60,738 bases of DNA, taken from the NCBI GenBank assembly GCA_003598015.1, contig QZKE01000071.1, forward strand, positions 1 through 60,738. Direction: 5' to 3'. Position numbers and translations under genes: made by a program. The notes below the pieces were generated by a model, which had not been told where the DNA came from, did no database searches, and was given only the letters and a program-made list of their open reading frames with translations. Source of the stretch: Actinomycetota bacterium (GTDB lineage Bacteria > Actinomycetota > Geothermincolia > Geothermincolales > RBG-13-55-18). Positions 1-7,424 of this stretch are shown one piece after another (within the stretch, counting starts at the first letter, position 1; each line of letters starts with the position of its first letter).

Positions 1-115
1 ACCCCTTTCTTCTTGGTGGAGTTGCATTTGTCAGGATGATAGGGTGGTCTCTCAATCTATTTCAACCCGGAAAGCGCCTACCGAGACGATACAGCATCGA
101 GCGTTCCGGATGCCA

Positions 116-520
116 TCACTTGGACGTCGCGGCTCCGTCCGGTTCCTTCTCCCACGCGACGTTGGGGGCATCCTTCCACAATCGCTCTATTTCGTAGTAT
201 TCGCGTTCTTCCCGGCGGAAGATATGGACTACGACATCGATATAATCGAGGAGGACCCAACGCTTGTGTTGTTCGCCTTCCCGGCGGACGGGCTTGATTC
301 CCATCGCAGCCAGGCGCTCCTGTATCGCCTCGAGGATGCTCCCCACCTGCCGGTCGGTGTTGCCGCTGCAGATGATGAAATAGTCGGTGAGGATGAATAC
401 ATCCCGCATGTCCAGCACCAGGATATCGTGGGCCTTTTTGTCTGAAGCGGCCTGAGCCGCCGCGATGGCTATCTCCCTGCTTTCCGCCGTTATGCACCTC
501 CTCCCGGACAGCGCTCCCAT
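116..520 (-). CDS. rsfS: Ribosomal silencing factor RsfS
   Basis: RsfS binds ribosomal protein L14 and blocks joining of the 30S and 50S subunits, lowering translation when nutrients are short. The protein follows the family along its length: 'AAQAASDKKAHDILVLDM', then 'TDYFIICSGNTDRQV', then 'WVLLDYIDVVVHIF' and a C-terminal 'YYEIERLW'. It closes a nadD / LytR_C / rsfS series, a common bacterial arrangement. The start is uncertain. The ATG at 520 has no Shine-Dalgarno sequence, whereas GGGAGGAGG at 497-505 lies inside the frame and is followed by ATA (491-493) and ACG; starting at the ATA would give MTAESREIA, which suits the family. Function is certain; only the first nine residues are in doubt. 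Confidence 0.93.
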   Translation of the reverse strand: MGALSGRRCITAESREIAIAAAQAASDKKAHDILVLDMRDVFILTDYFIICSGNTDRQVGSILEAIQERLAAMGIKPVRREGEQHKRWVLLDYIDVVVHIFRREEREYYEIERLWKDAPNVAWEKEPDGAATSK

Positions 521-595
521 CCCGTTACGATGTGCACCGCGCCAGCCCTGCTTACCTCTCTAGATTATCACATCGCGGCTTTGCCAATGTAACAC

Positions 596-1897
596 CTACA
601 CCGCCAGGTCCCTGCCCGCTACGAGGATTATCTCCACTCCCGGTCCCGGCTCCGCTTTGATGTCGTCTATGGACAGGAGGACTCCCAGGTAGCGCGCAAA
701 GGCCTCGACCCGTGGGTCCTCGCTGCGGTAGATTATGCTGCTCACCGCGTGATCGAAATCGTTGATCTCCTCACCGTCCACTACCATCTTGGCGTTGCCT
801 CCGGTTCCGGCCACCGGCACGCCCAGGGAGGCAAGCCGGTCCCCCACCTTCTTTCCCAGTTCCGGGACACCACAGCCATTGAGCACCTCGATGGCGGGCA
901 CGGCGTCGATGACGAGGTCCGCTTTTTCCAGGCCCGCGAAAGCCTGGAGCATGGAGGCAAGGTAGCGCCGGTCGTTTTGCGTGGAGCCGGTGCCGGGGTC
1001 GAGCAGGTAATCCTGCCCCAGCGAGGAGAGCATCTCCTGTATACCATCCGTATCCTCCGCCTTCAAACCCTCGAGCATCCCGGGCAGATATTCCCGCGCC
1101 CGCTCCAGGCGCCGGGAGAAGGACTCCCACATCTCCAGGTAATCCGTGGCAAACAGGTAGAAAAACAGGCGGTCGGCATCTTTTATCTCTTGGCCTTCCG
1201 CGACGAAGTTGGTCTCTCCATTGAGCGGGTTCACCAGCACAATCACGTCTCCCGCGCTCACAGCCGGCGGTTGCAGACCCTGCAGCAGCCGCACCGCCTC
1301 CCAGAACTCCAGGAGAAGCAGGTAATCCACCTCGCCGCCGCAGAGGTTGCCTACCGTGGAGCGGAGCAGGTCTTCCCCGCCCTCTTCCTGCAGGGCCATC
1401 CTCAGGTCCGTTTGCTGCCCCGAGGCGTTATAGGCTACCGAGGTCTCGGGCACGAGGTATACCTCCCCGGTCCCGTTATCGGTATCGTAGCTCAGGAGGG
1501 CCAGGTCCAGGACGACTCTCCGTGATTCCTCGCCCCCCTCGTCCTCGTAGATACCCAGGAGCACCGAGACGTCTCCCGAAAGCCTCTTCTCGCTGTGAGG
1601 ATGCGTAAAATAAAGGTAGTCCGGGACCGGTTCCTCGTTCTCCTGTGGGGCGGAGAATCTCTCTCCTATCCAGGAACCTGCTTCCCTCGCGACGTTTATA
1701 TAAGGTATGTCGAATATGGCCCCCACGGCGAGAACAACTCCCACCGCCAGCAACACGACGATGACCACCCGCCGCTTTTTCCTGGCTTCCTTGCGGTGCC
1801 TCTTGCTGACCCGCGAGAGCTTTTCCTTCTCCTCCGGAGAAGCCTTGGACTCGTTGTCGATCCGGTTCTCTCCGCTGTCTTTCTTTTTCCTGCTCAA
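596..1897 (-). CDS. Membrane-anchored LytR_C-domain protein with degenerate LCP-like region
   Basis: This 433-residue protein has a basic N-terminus (1-43), one membrane segment near 44-64, a middle region resembling an eroded LytR-CpsA-Psr domain, and a C-terminal LytR_C domain from about 335 ('AIEVLNGCGVPELGKKVGD'). Canonical LCP proteins attach teichoic acids or arabinogalactan to peptidoglycan and carry conserved Arg and Asp residues that bind the polyprenyl pyrophosphate. I do not see the usual RxD or RxR signatures here, so transfer activity is doubtful and the protein may only bind or scaffold. It starts at a TTG whose last two bases lie in the nadD stop codon (TTGA overlap), which implies translational coupling. 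Position between nadD and rsfS is typical of LytR-like genes. Confidence 0.75.
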   Translation of the reverse strand: MSRKKKDSGENRIDNESKASPEEKEKLSRVSKRHRKEARKKRRVVIVVLLAVGVVLAVGAIFDIPYINVAREAGSWIGERFSAPQENEEPVPDYLYFTHPHSEKRLSGDVSVLLGIYEDEGGEESRRVVLDLALLSYDTDNGTGEVYLVPETSVAYNASGQQTDLRMALQEEGGEDLLRSTVGNLCGGEVDYLLLLEFWEAVRLLQGLQPPAVSAGDVIVLVNPLNGETNFVAEGQEIKDADRLFFYLFATDYLEMWESFSRRLERAREYLPGMLEGLKAEDTDGIQEMLSSLGQDYLLDPGTGSTQNDRRYLASMLQAFAGLEKADLVIDAVPAIEVLNGCGVPELGKKVGDRLASLGVPVAGTGGNAKMVVDGEEINDFDHAVSSIIYRSEDPRVEAFARYLGVLLSIDDIKAEPGPGVEIILVAGRDLAV

Positions 1898-2523
1898 CGA
1901 TAGAACCCGTTCTTTTCGATGAACTCCGAAACCCCTTCCGGGACCAGGTAGGTGATGGGCCTGCCTTCCTTGACTCTCTGCCTGATATCCGTCGAGGATA
2001 TCGCCAGGGCCGGTATCTCCATCACCAGCACTCGCGGGTCCGTGGCGTGCCTCTCCTTCTCGGCCTGCGGGAGGGATTCCTCCAATCTCTTCAGGTCATA
2101 GCCGGGACGGGTGGCAGCTATGAACGTGGCCTCAGCCAGAACCTGCTCGGGCTCCTTCCAGGTGAGTATCTCGAGGATGGCGTCGGCTCCCGTGATGAAG
2201 TATATCTCGGTGTTCCTGCCGTATACGCGGTGCAGCTCCCCTACGGTGTCGATGGTGTAAGAGGGGCCCGGGCGGTCTATCTCCATGCGCGAGACACTGA
2301 AATGGGGATTAGTGGCGGTGGCGATCACCGTCATGAGGTAGCGGTCCTCCGCCTCCAGGCTCCTGCGGTCTTCCTTGTGCGGAGGGCTGCCGCTGGGGAT
2401 GAAGAGGACCTGATCGAGCTGGAACTGCTTCCAGGCTTCCTCCGCCGTAACCAGGTGGCCGTTGTGGATAGGGTCGAAGGTCCCGCCCATGACCCCGATG
2501 CGTTTGACCCTCAGCTTGCCCAT
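1894..2523 (-). CDS. nadD: Nicotinate-nucleotide adenylyltransferase
   Basis: NadD converts nicotinate mononucleotide and ATP to deamido-NAD, the adenylylation step shared by de novo and salvage NAD synthesis. The 209-residue protein is full length. The nucleotidyltransferase signature 'GGTFDPIHNGHL' is near residue 14, with 'SGSPPHK' after it and the C-terminal 'ISSTDIRQRV' motif that binds ATP phosphates. It starts at ATG one base after the proA stop and overlaps the next gene by TTGA, so proA, nadD and the LytR_C gene are probably co-translated. Confidence 0.97.
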   Translation of the reverse strand: MGKLRVKRIGVMGGTFDPIHNGHLVTAEEAWKQFQLDQVLFIPSGSPPHKEDRRSLEAEDRYLMTVIATATNPHFSVSRMEIDRPGPSYTIDTVGELHRVYGRNTEIYFITGADAILEILTWKEPEQVLAEATFIAATRPGYDLKRLEESLPQAEKERHATDPRVLVMEIPALAISSTDIRQRVKEGRPITYLVPEGVSEFIEKNGFYR

Positions 2524-2524
2524 T

Positions 2525-3772
2525 TCAGGACCTCACCTGTCCGTTGCCGTAGATGATGAACTTGGTGGAGGTGAGCTCGCGCAGGCTCATGGGGCCGCGG
2601 GCATGCAGCTTCTGCGTGGATATGCCGATCTCAGCCCCCAGCCCGAACTGGCCCCCATCGGTGAAGCGGGTGGATGCGTTCACGTAGACGTCCGCCGCGT
2701 CGACCTCGGCCGTGAAGCGCCGTGCCGCGTCGAGGTCGGAAGTGACGATGGCTTCGGAATGCCGCGAGCCGTAGGTGTTGATATGCGCGATGGCCTCCCC
2801 CAGGGACGGCACTACCCTTACGGCCAGGATGAGGTCCAGGTATTCCTCGTACCAGTCGTCCTGGGTGGCCGCAGCTATGCCCTGCAGCATCTCCCGCGTG
2901 CGCTCGCATCCGCGCAGTTCCACCCCGCGCTCCTCCAGCGCCCTCCGCACCCGGGGCAGGAACTCGGCCGCCACCGCCTCGTGCACCAGCATGGTCTCCA
3001 TGGCGTTGCACACGCCGGGCCTGTGGGTCTTGGCGTTGACCGCGATCCTCTCCGCCATGTCCAGGTCGGCGGAGGCATCGACGAAGGTGTGGCAATTACC
3101 CACCCCGGTCTCGATAACCGGTACCGTGCTCTCCTCGACCACGGTGCGGATGAGCCCGGCACCGCCGCGCGGGATGAGCACGTCCACATAGTCGCGCAGG
3201 CGCATGAGCTCCTTCGCCGATTCCCGGTCCGCGAGGGGGACCAGTTGTATGCACCCCGCGGGTAGTCCAGCCGCCTCGCCCGCGCGGGAGATGACCTCGG
3301 TGAGAAAGCGGTTCGAGTTCATGGCCGAGGAGCTGCCGCGCAGGATGACCGCGTTGCCGGACTTCACGCATAGGCCGGCCGCATCCGCGGTGACGTTGGG
3401 CCGCGCCTCGTAGATGATCCCCACCACCCCCAGAGGGACTCGCACCTTGCTTATCTCCAGGCCGTTGGCTAGCCTCCACCCGGCCACGACCTCACCCACC
3501 GGGTCCGCCAGGGCAGCCACTTCTCGCAAGCCGCGTGCCATCTCCTCCACCCTCTTCTCGCTGAGGGTGAGGCGGTCGAGGAGGGCATCGCTCATGCCGC
3601 TTCCCATCCCTGCCCTGCGGTCCTCCTCGTTCGCGGCGAGTATCTCTTCCACCCGCGAGGTGAGGGCCTGCGCCATCTCCTCCAGGGCGTGGTTCTTTAT
3701 CTCTGCCGTGAGCACGGCGAGCCTGCGCGCGGCCCCGCTGGCACGTATCCCCAATTCCTCGACTATGTTCAT
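2525..3772 (-). CDS. proA: Gamma-glutamyl phosphate reductase
   Basis: ProA reduces gamma-glutamyl phosphate with NADPH to glutamate-5-semialdehyde, the second step of proline synthesis. The 415-residue length is normal for the family. The aldehyde-dehydrogenase-like fold is recognisable by '[17 protein letters not shown]' in the cofactor domain, '[16 protein letters not shown]', the catalytic-cysteine region '[13 protein letters not shown]', and the C-terminal '[19 protein letters not shown]'. It follows proB by 100 bp on the same strand, so the two committed steps of proline synthesis are adjacent. The gap 3773-3872 holds no gene or clear signal. Confidence 0.98.
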   Translation of the reverse strand: MNIVEELGIRASGAARRLAVLTAEIKNHALEEMAQALTSRVEEILAANEEDRRAGMGSGMSDALLDRLTLSEKRVEEMARGLREVAALADPVGEVVAGWRLANGLEISKVRVPLGVVGIIYEARPNVTADAAGLCVKSGNAVILRGSSSAMNSNRFLTEVISRAGEAAGLPAGCIQLVPLADRESAKELMRLRDYVDVLIPRGGAGLIRTVVEESTVPVIETGVGNCHTFVDASADLDMAERIAVNAKTHRPGVCNAMETMLVHEAVAAEFLPRVRRALEERGVELRGCERTREMLQGIAAATQDDWYEEYLDLILAVRVVPSLGEAIAHINTYGSRHSEAIVTSDLDAARRFTAEVDAADVYVNASTRFTDGGQFGLGAEIGISTQKLHARGPMSLRELTSTKFIIYGNGQVRS

Positions 3773-3872
3773 GCTATCCTCCGTCTAATTCTTGGATATG
3801 CGCTAGGTGTTTTCCTGCCTTTCCCGTATGCCGCCGCCTCTTGCGGTGCAACGCCGACAGCGACTCCTCCCC

Positions 3873-5009
3873 TCACTCATCCTTCGCTACGATCACCAGG
3901 TAATCGCGGTGAATGACTTCCTCGCATTGCTCGCCCCCCAGGCGGCGAGCCGCCTCATCCGTGCGCAGCCCCTTTACCTCGCGCAGTTCCGTTGCGGAGA
4001 GGCCGCAGAGGCCCCGCGCTATCTTCCTGCCACTCTCGTCAACAACCTCGACGGCGTCGCCCGGCGCGAAGTTCCCGCGGCACTCCAGCACTCCCGCCGG
4101 CAGCAGGCTTTTCCCTCCATGCAGGAGGGCCTCGCGCGCCCCCTCGTCGACGACTATCGTCCCCGTGGGGCGGCTGCCGAAAGCGATCCAGTGTTTATGG
4201 TCCCGCATCCTTTTCTTTCCAGGATGGAAATACGTACCAACCATTTTTCCCTGCGTGATCGCGGACAGCACGTCGCGATCCCGCCCCCGCGCCATCACCA
4301 CGCCCATCCCGGAGACGGTGGCTATGCGTGCCGCTTCCAGCTTAGCCGCCATCCCGCCCGAGGAATACTCCTCCATGGCCTTTCCCGCCGACTTGATCAT
4401 TTCCGGGGTGATCTTCTCGACCTCGTGTATGATGCTGGCTCCCCGGTCCCGTTTGGGGTCCGCGGTGTACAGGCCCTTGATATCGGAGAGCATGATCAGG
4501 AGGTCAGCATCGGTGAGCACCGCGACCAGGGCGGCCAGCCGGTCGTTGTCGCCGAAGCGGATCTCCTCCACGGCTACCGTGTCGTTCTCGTTGACCAGGG
4601 GGACCACGCCCTGCTCCAGCAGGCGCCGGAAGGTGTTGCGTGCGTTCAGGTACTGCTGGCGGTGGGCGAAATCGTACTGCGTGAACAGCACCTGGCCTAC
4701 CAGTATGCCGCGCGCCGCAAAAAGGCTCGAGTAGAGGTGGAGCAGCAACCCCTGCCCCACGGAAGAGGCAGCCTGCAGCGAGGGGATGTCCTTCGGACGC
4801 TCCGAGAGCCCGAGTAGCTCGACGCCTGCGGCGATAGCGCCGGATGAGACCAGGATGATCTCGCGTCCACTGCCGTGCAGCGAGGAGAGCTGCCCCACCA
4901 GGTCCCGCATATGCTCGCGGTCCAGGCGCCCATCCTTGTCGCTCAGCGTATAGGTCCCCACCTTAACCACTATGCGCCTTGCTTCGATACTGCGTCTCCT
5001 CGGGCTCAT
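3873..5009 (-). CDS. proB: Glutamate 5-kinase
   Basis: ProB phosphorylates glutamate to gamma-glutamyl phosphate and is normally the proline-feedback-inhibited step. The N-terminal amino-acid kinase domain begins at 'RRIVVKVGTYTL' and includes 'VSSGAIAAGVELLG', 'VNENDTVAVEEIRFGDNDRL' and 'LLIMLSDIKGLYTADP'. A C-terminal PUA domain (about 280-370) is present, with 'SLLPAGVLECRGNFAPGDAV', so this is the long 378-residue form. It lies 76 bp downstream of obgE. Confidence 0.98.
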   Translation of the reverse strand: MSPRRRSIEARRIVVKVGTYTLSDKDGRLDREHMRDLVGQLSSLHGSGREIILVSSGAIAAGVELLGLSERPKDIPSLQAASSVGQGLLLHLYSSLFAARGILVGQVLFTQYDFAHRQQYLNARNTFRRLLEQGVVPLVNENDTVAVEEIRFGDNDRLAALVAVLTDADLLIMLSDIKGLYTADPKRDRGASIIHEVEKITPEMIKSAGKAMEEYSSGGMAAKLEAARIATVSGMGVVMARGRDRDVLSAITQGKMVGTYFHPGKKRMRDHKHWIAFGSRPTGTIVVDEGAREALLHGGKSLLPAGVLECRGNFAPGDAVEVVDESGRKIARGLCGLSATELREVKGLRTDEAARRLGGEQCEEVIHRDYLVIVAKDE

Positions 5010-5085
5010 CGCCGTATTGCTCCCCGCTTCGAGATAGCTCTTCTTACGTCTCCCATATTATCCGATGCATCCGTTCAGCGCCCGC

Positions 5086-6366
5086 CTAGGCCTCGGGGAG
5101 GAAGTCGAAGACGTAGTCTCCGATGATCACCGTGTCTCCCTCGCGGGCGCCCTGTTTGAGCAGTTCCTCTTCAACCCCCATCTTCTTCAGGCAACCCTGC
5201 ACGTAAGCCAGTGCCTGGGGGTTAGAGATATCCAGCCGGTACAGCAGCATCTCCACGCGCTCTCCCTGGACGTAGAACCCTATCTCGTCCCGCACCACAT
5301 GGAAATCGCGTTCGCTCAGCGGATCGTAGGAATAGACCGTCCTCTCCTCCGTGATCTCGGAGCTATCCTCCCGGCGCGCCCCTTCGACCATACCGGCCAG
5401 CCTCCATACCAGGGCTTTAACTCCCTCCCCGGTGACCGCAGAAATGGGGAAGAACTCCCATCCCCGCGACTCGGCCGCTTCGCGGGCTTCCTCCAGCCAC
5501 TGCTCATCCGCAACGTCCAGTTTGTTGCCGGCCACGATATGAGGCCGCCCCATCAGACGCGGGCTGTAGGACTCCAGCTCCGCGAGGACGATCCCGAGGG
5601 CCCGGGCGGGAGAGATCCCCGCGGCGGGAGATACGTCCAGCATGTGCAGCAGTACAACGGTCCTCTCCACGTGGCGCAGGAAGCGCAGGCCCAAACCCTT
5701 GCCTTCGTGGGCTCCTGCGATGAGCCCGGGGAGGTCCGAGATGACGAAGCTCCTCTCCTCGTCCACCCGCACCACGCCAAGCACCGGCTCGAGGGTGGTA
5801 AAAGGATATTCGGCGATGCGCGGGCGGGCCGCGGATATGCGCGAGATGAGTGTGGACTTGCCGACATTGGGATAGCCTATCAAGCCTACGTCCGCCAGAA
5901 GTTTGAGTTCGAGCCTGATCAATCTCTCCTGGCCCGGTTCTCCTTTCTCCGCGAAATCCGGCGAGCGCCGGGTTGGTGTGGCGAAAGACGCGTTTCCCCT
6001 GCCTCCCCTTCCCCCCATGGCTACCATCGCTTCCTTGCCGCTGTGTGCGAGATCGGCCAGCAGCGTACCGTTCTCATCCCTGGCCTGCGTGCCCACCGGG
6101 ACCTGCAGCACGATATCCTTACCCTCGGCACCGTGGCAGTTGTTACCCGCACCACTCCCTCCACCGCCGGCGCGATAATGGCGCCGCCGCGTGTATTCCA
6201 CCAGGGTGTTGACGCTTTCCGAAGCGCGCAGTAGCACGGAGCCGCCCTTACCGCCGTCGCCTCCATCCGGCCCTCCCAGGGGCCGGAACTTCTCGCGGTG
6301 GAAGCTGGCGCACCCCGCTCCCCCGGAGCCACCCCTGACGTTTATCTCCACCTCGTCTATGAACAT
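5086..6366 (-). CDS. obgE: Obg family GTPase (CgtA)
   Basis: ObgE is an essential GTPase of 50S assembly that also senses (p)ppGpp. Domains run in order: a glycine-rich Obg fold (about 1-157, with 'GGSGGAGCASFHREKF' and 'GGRGGRGNASFATPT'), the G domain with G1 'GYPNVGKST' at 164-172 and 'DLPGLIAGAHEGKGLG', and a C-terminal OCT domain (about 345-426). All three are present at 426 residues. It is the first gene of the obgE-proB-proA-nadD-LytR_C-rsfS run and is separated from rpmA by a terminator and a pair of palindromic repeats, so it probably has its own promoter, which I did not identify. Confidence 0.98.
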   Translation of the reverse strand: MFIDEVEINVRGGSGGAGCASFHREKFRPLGGPDGGDGGKGGSVLLRASESVNTLVEYTRRRHYRAGGGGSGAGNNCHGAEGKDIVLQVPVGTQARDENGTLLADLAHSGKEAMVAMGGRGGRGNASFATPTRRSPDFAEKGEPGQERLIRLELKLLADVGLIGYPNVGKSTLISRISAARPRIAEYPFTTLEPVLGVVRVDEERSFVISDLPGLIAGAHEGKGLGLRFLRHVERTVVLLHMLDVSPAAGISPARALGIVLAELESYSPRLMGRPHIVAGNKLDVADEQWLEEAREAAESRGWEFFPISAVTGEGVKALVWRLAGMVEGARREDSSEITEERTVYSYDPLSERDFHVVRDEIGFYVQGERVEMLLYRLDISNPQALAYVQGCLKKMGVEEELLKQGAREGDTVIIGDYVFDFLPEA

Positions 6367-6412
6367 GGTCCACTACTCAGCGTCGGGTATAACGCGCTGG
6401 CCCTCCTTTCAA

Positions 6413-6531
6413 TTCAATGTTCCACGGGCGTCAGGCCTGGCCCGTTCCGACGGGCCAGGCGCTGACCCCCCTTTCAATGTTCCACGGGCGTCAGGCCTGG
6501 CCCGTCGGAACGGGCCAGGCGCTGACCCCCC
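6413..6531. repeat. Two tandem 60-bp palindromic repeats with inverted loops
   Basis: Two copies of a 60-bp unit (6413-6472 and 6473-6531) are identical apart from the hairpin loop. Each contains an 11-bp perfect stem with a 4-nt loop, at 6435-6460 and 6495-6520. The first loop reads TCCG and the second CGGA, so the two hairpins are exact reverse complements of each other. A further TCAG/CTGA pairing extends the stem past a one-base bulge. Neither hairpin is followed by a T tract, so they are not typical terminators. They resemble REP-type extragenic palindromes. Confidence 0.9.
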
Positions 6532-6562
6532 GTAAATAAATAGTCCCGGCCGTGCCGGGACC
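6530..6562 (-). terminator. Intrinsic terminator after rplU-rpmA
   Basis: On the minus strand GTCCCGGC and GCCGGGAC (6543-6561) form a perfect 8-bp stem with a 3-nt loop, followed by TATTTATTTA. It lies 38 bp after the rpmA stop and would end the rplU-rpmA transcript before obgE. Confidence 0.75.
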
Positions 6563-6599
6563 ATACGTGTTGCTCATGACCCGCGGCGGAACGGAGATA

Positions 6600-6854
6600 C
6601 TATTCCGCCGGGACTACGCTTACGAAATGCCGGTCGCCGCTGCGTTGGTACTTGACGTAGCCGTCCACCTTCGCGAAGAGCGTGTAATCTCTACCCAGGC
6701 CGACGTTTTCCCCGGGCTTTATCTTCGTACCACACTGGCGTACCAGGATCGAACCGCCGCTTACGAACTGGCCGCCGAAGCTCTTGACGCCCAGCCGCTT
6801 GGAGTGGCTGTCCCGACCGTTACGGGAGCTTCCTACGCCTTTCTTACTGGACAT
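6600..6854 (-). CDS. rpmA: 50S ribosomal protein L27
   Basis: L27 is a small, basic protein of the large subunit whose N-terminus reaches the peptidyl-transferase centre. The 84-residue protein starts '[19 protein letters not shown]', and the family pattern continues with '[12 protein letters not shown]', '[19 protein letters not shown]' and '[14 protein letters not shown]'. It has no N-terminal extension of the kind cleaved by Prp protease in Firmicutes, and no prp gene sits between rplU and rpmA. It follows rplU by 25 bp. Confidence 0.99.
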   Translation of the reverse strand: MSSKKGVGSSRNGRDSHSKRLGVKSFGGQFVSGGSILVRQCGTKIKPGENVGLGRDYTLFAKVDGYVKYQRSGDRHFVSVVPAE

Positions 6855-6879
6855 GTTCCTCCACCTCTCCCGCAGGGGT

Positions 6880-7245
6880 TCAGCCGGCCTTGGCCTCCCC
6901 CTCCTGCTTCTCTTTCTTCGCCCTCGCCGCCCGGGGCCCGCCGGTAATCTTGTCCACCCTGATCTCGGTGAACAGCTGGCGGTGGCCCTGCTTGCGGCGG
7001 TAGCCCTTTTTCGGCTTGTACTTGAAGACGATAACCTTTTTGTCCTTACCCTGGCGGACGACGGTCCCCTCCACTTTCACTTTCGCGGCCTCAGGCCCCG
7101 CCATCACCTTCCCTTCGTTGCTGGCGAGCAACACGCGATCGAAAGTAACCTTCTCGCCCTCGGGCATATCCAGTTTCTCCACGCGGATCAGCGAGCCCTT
7201 CTCCACGCGGTACTGCTTGCCACCCGTCTCTATCACTGCGTACAT
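6880..7245 (-). CDS. rplU: 50S ribosomal protein L21
   Basis: L21 binds 23S rRNA in the large subunit. I place the start at 7245 ('[17 protein letters not shown]'), preceded by GGAGG 5 nt upstream; the frame is open further upstream but that part has no family resemblance. The body shows '[20 protein letters not shown]', the L21 signature, and 'FTEIRVDKI'. A lysine-rich C-terminal tail brings it to 121 residues, slightly long. TAAAAT about 20 nt upstream of the start may be a -10 element, which would imply a very short leader. Confidence 0.98.
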   Translation of the reverse strand: MYAVIETGGKQYRVEKGSLIRVEKLDMPEGEKVTFDRVLLASNEGKVMAGPEAAKVKVEGTVVRQGKDKKVIVFKYKPKKGYRRKQGHRQLFTEIRVDKITGGPRAARAKKEKQEGEAKAG

Positions 7246-7377
7246 ATCCACCTCCACGGCTATTTTATCACAGCTTAATACACTAACACGGGCTAAAACC
7301 CCTGTAAAGGGCGGCAGGGCGGCCCGAGAACCTCCTCGCTCCGTTCCAGCCCCGTACACCTGTAATCGACATAGGGA

Positions 7378-7404
7378 GGGGCCGCCTGCCGGCCAGGCGG
7401 CCCC
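7378..7404. other. Strong GC-rich palindrome between rplU and the CAP gene
   Basis: An 11-bp perfect stem with a 5-nt loop lies just past the stop codon of the CAP-domain gene. It is not followed by a T tract on either strand, so it may protect a transcript end or weakly terminate, rather than being a standard terminator. Confidence 0.6.
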
Positions 7405-7424
7405 CAATGAAACCTTCAACCGGT

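Noticed and set aside
7246..7377. L21 leader (ribosomal protein autoregulatory RNA)
   Set aside because: If TAAAAT near the start is the -10 element the leader is too short to hold such a structure, and I could not match the known consensus by eye.
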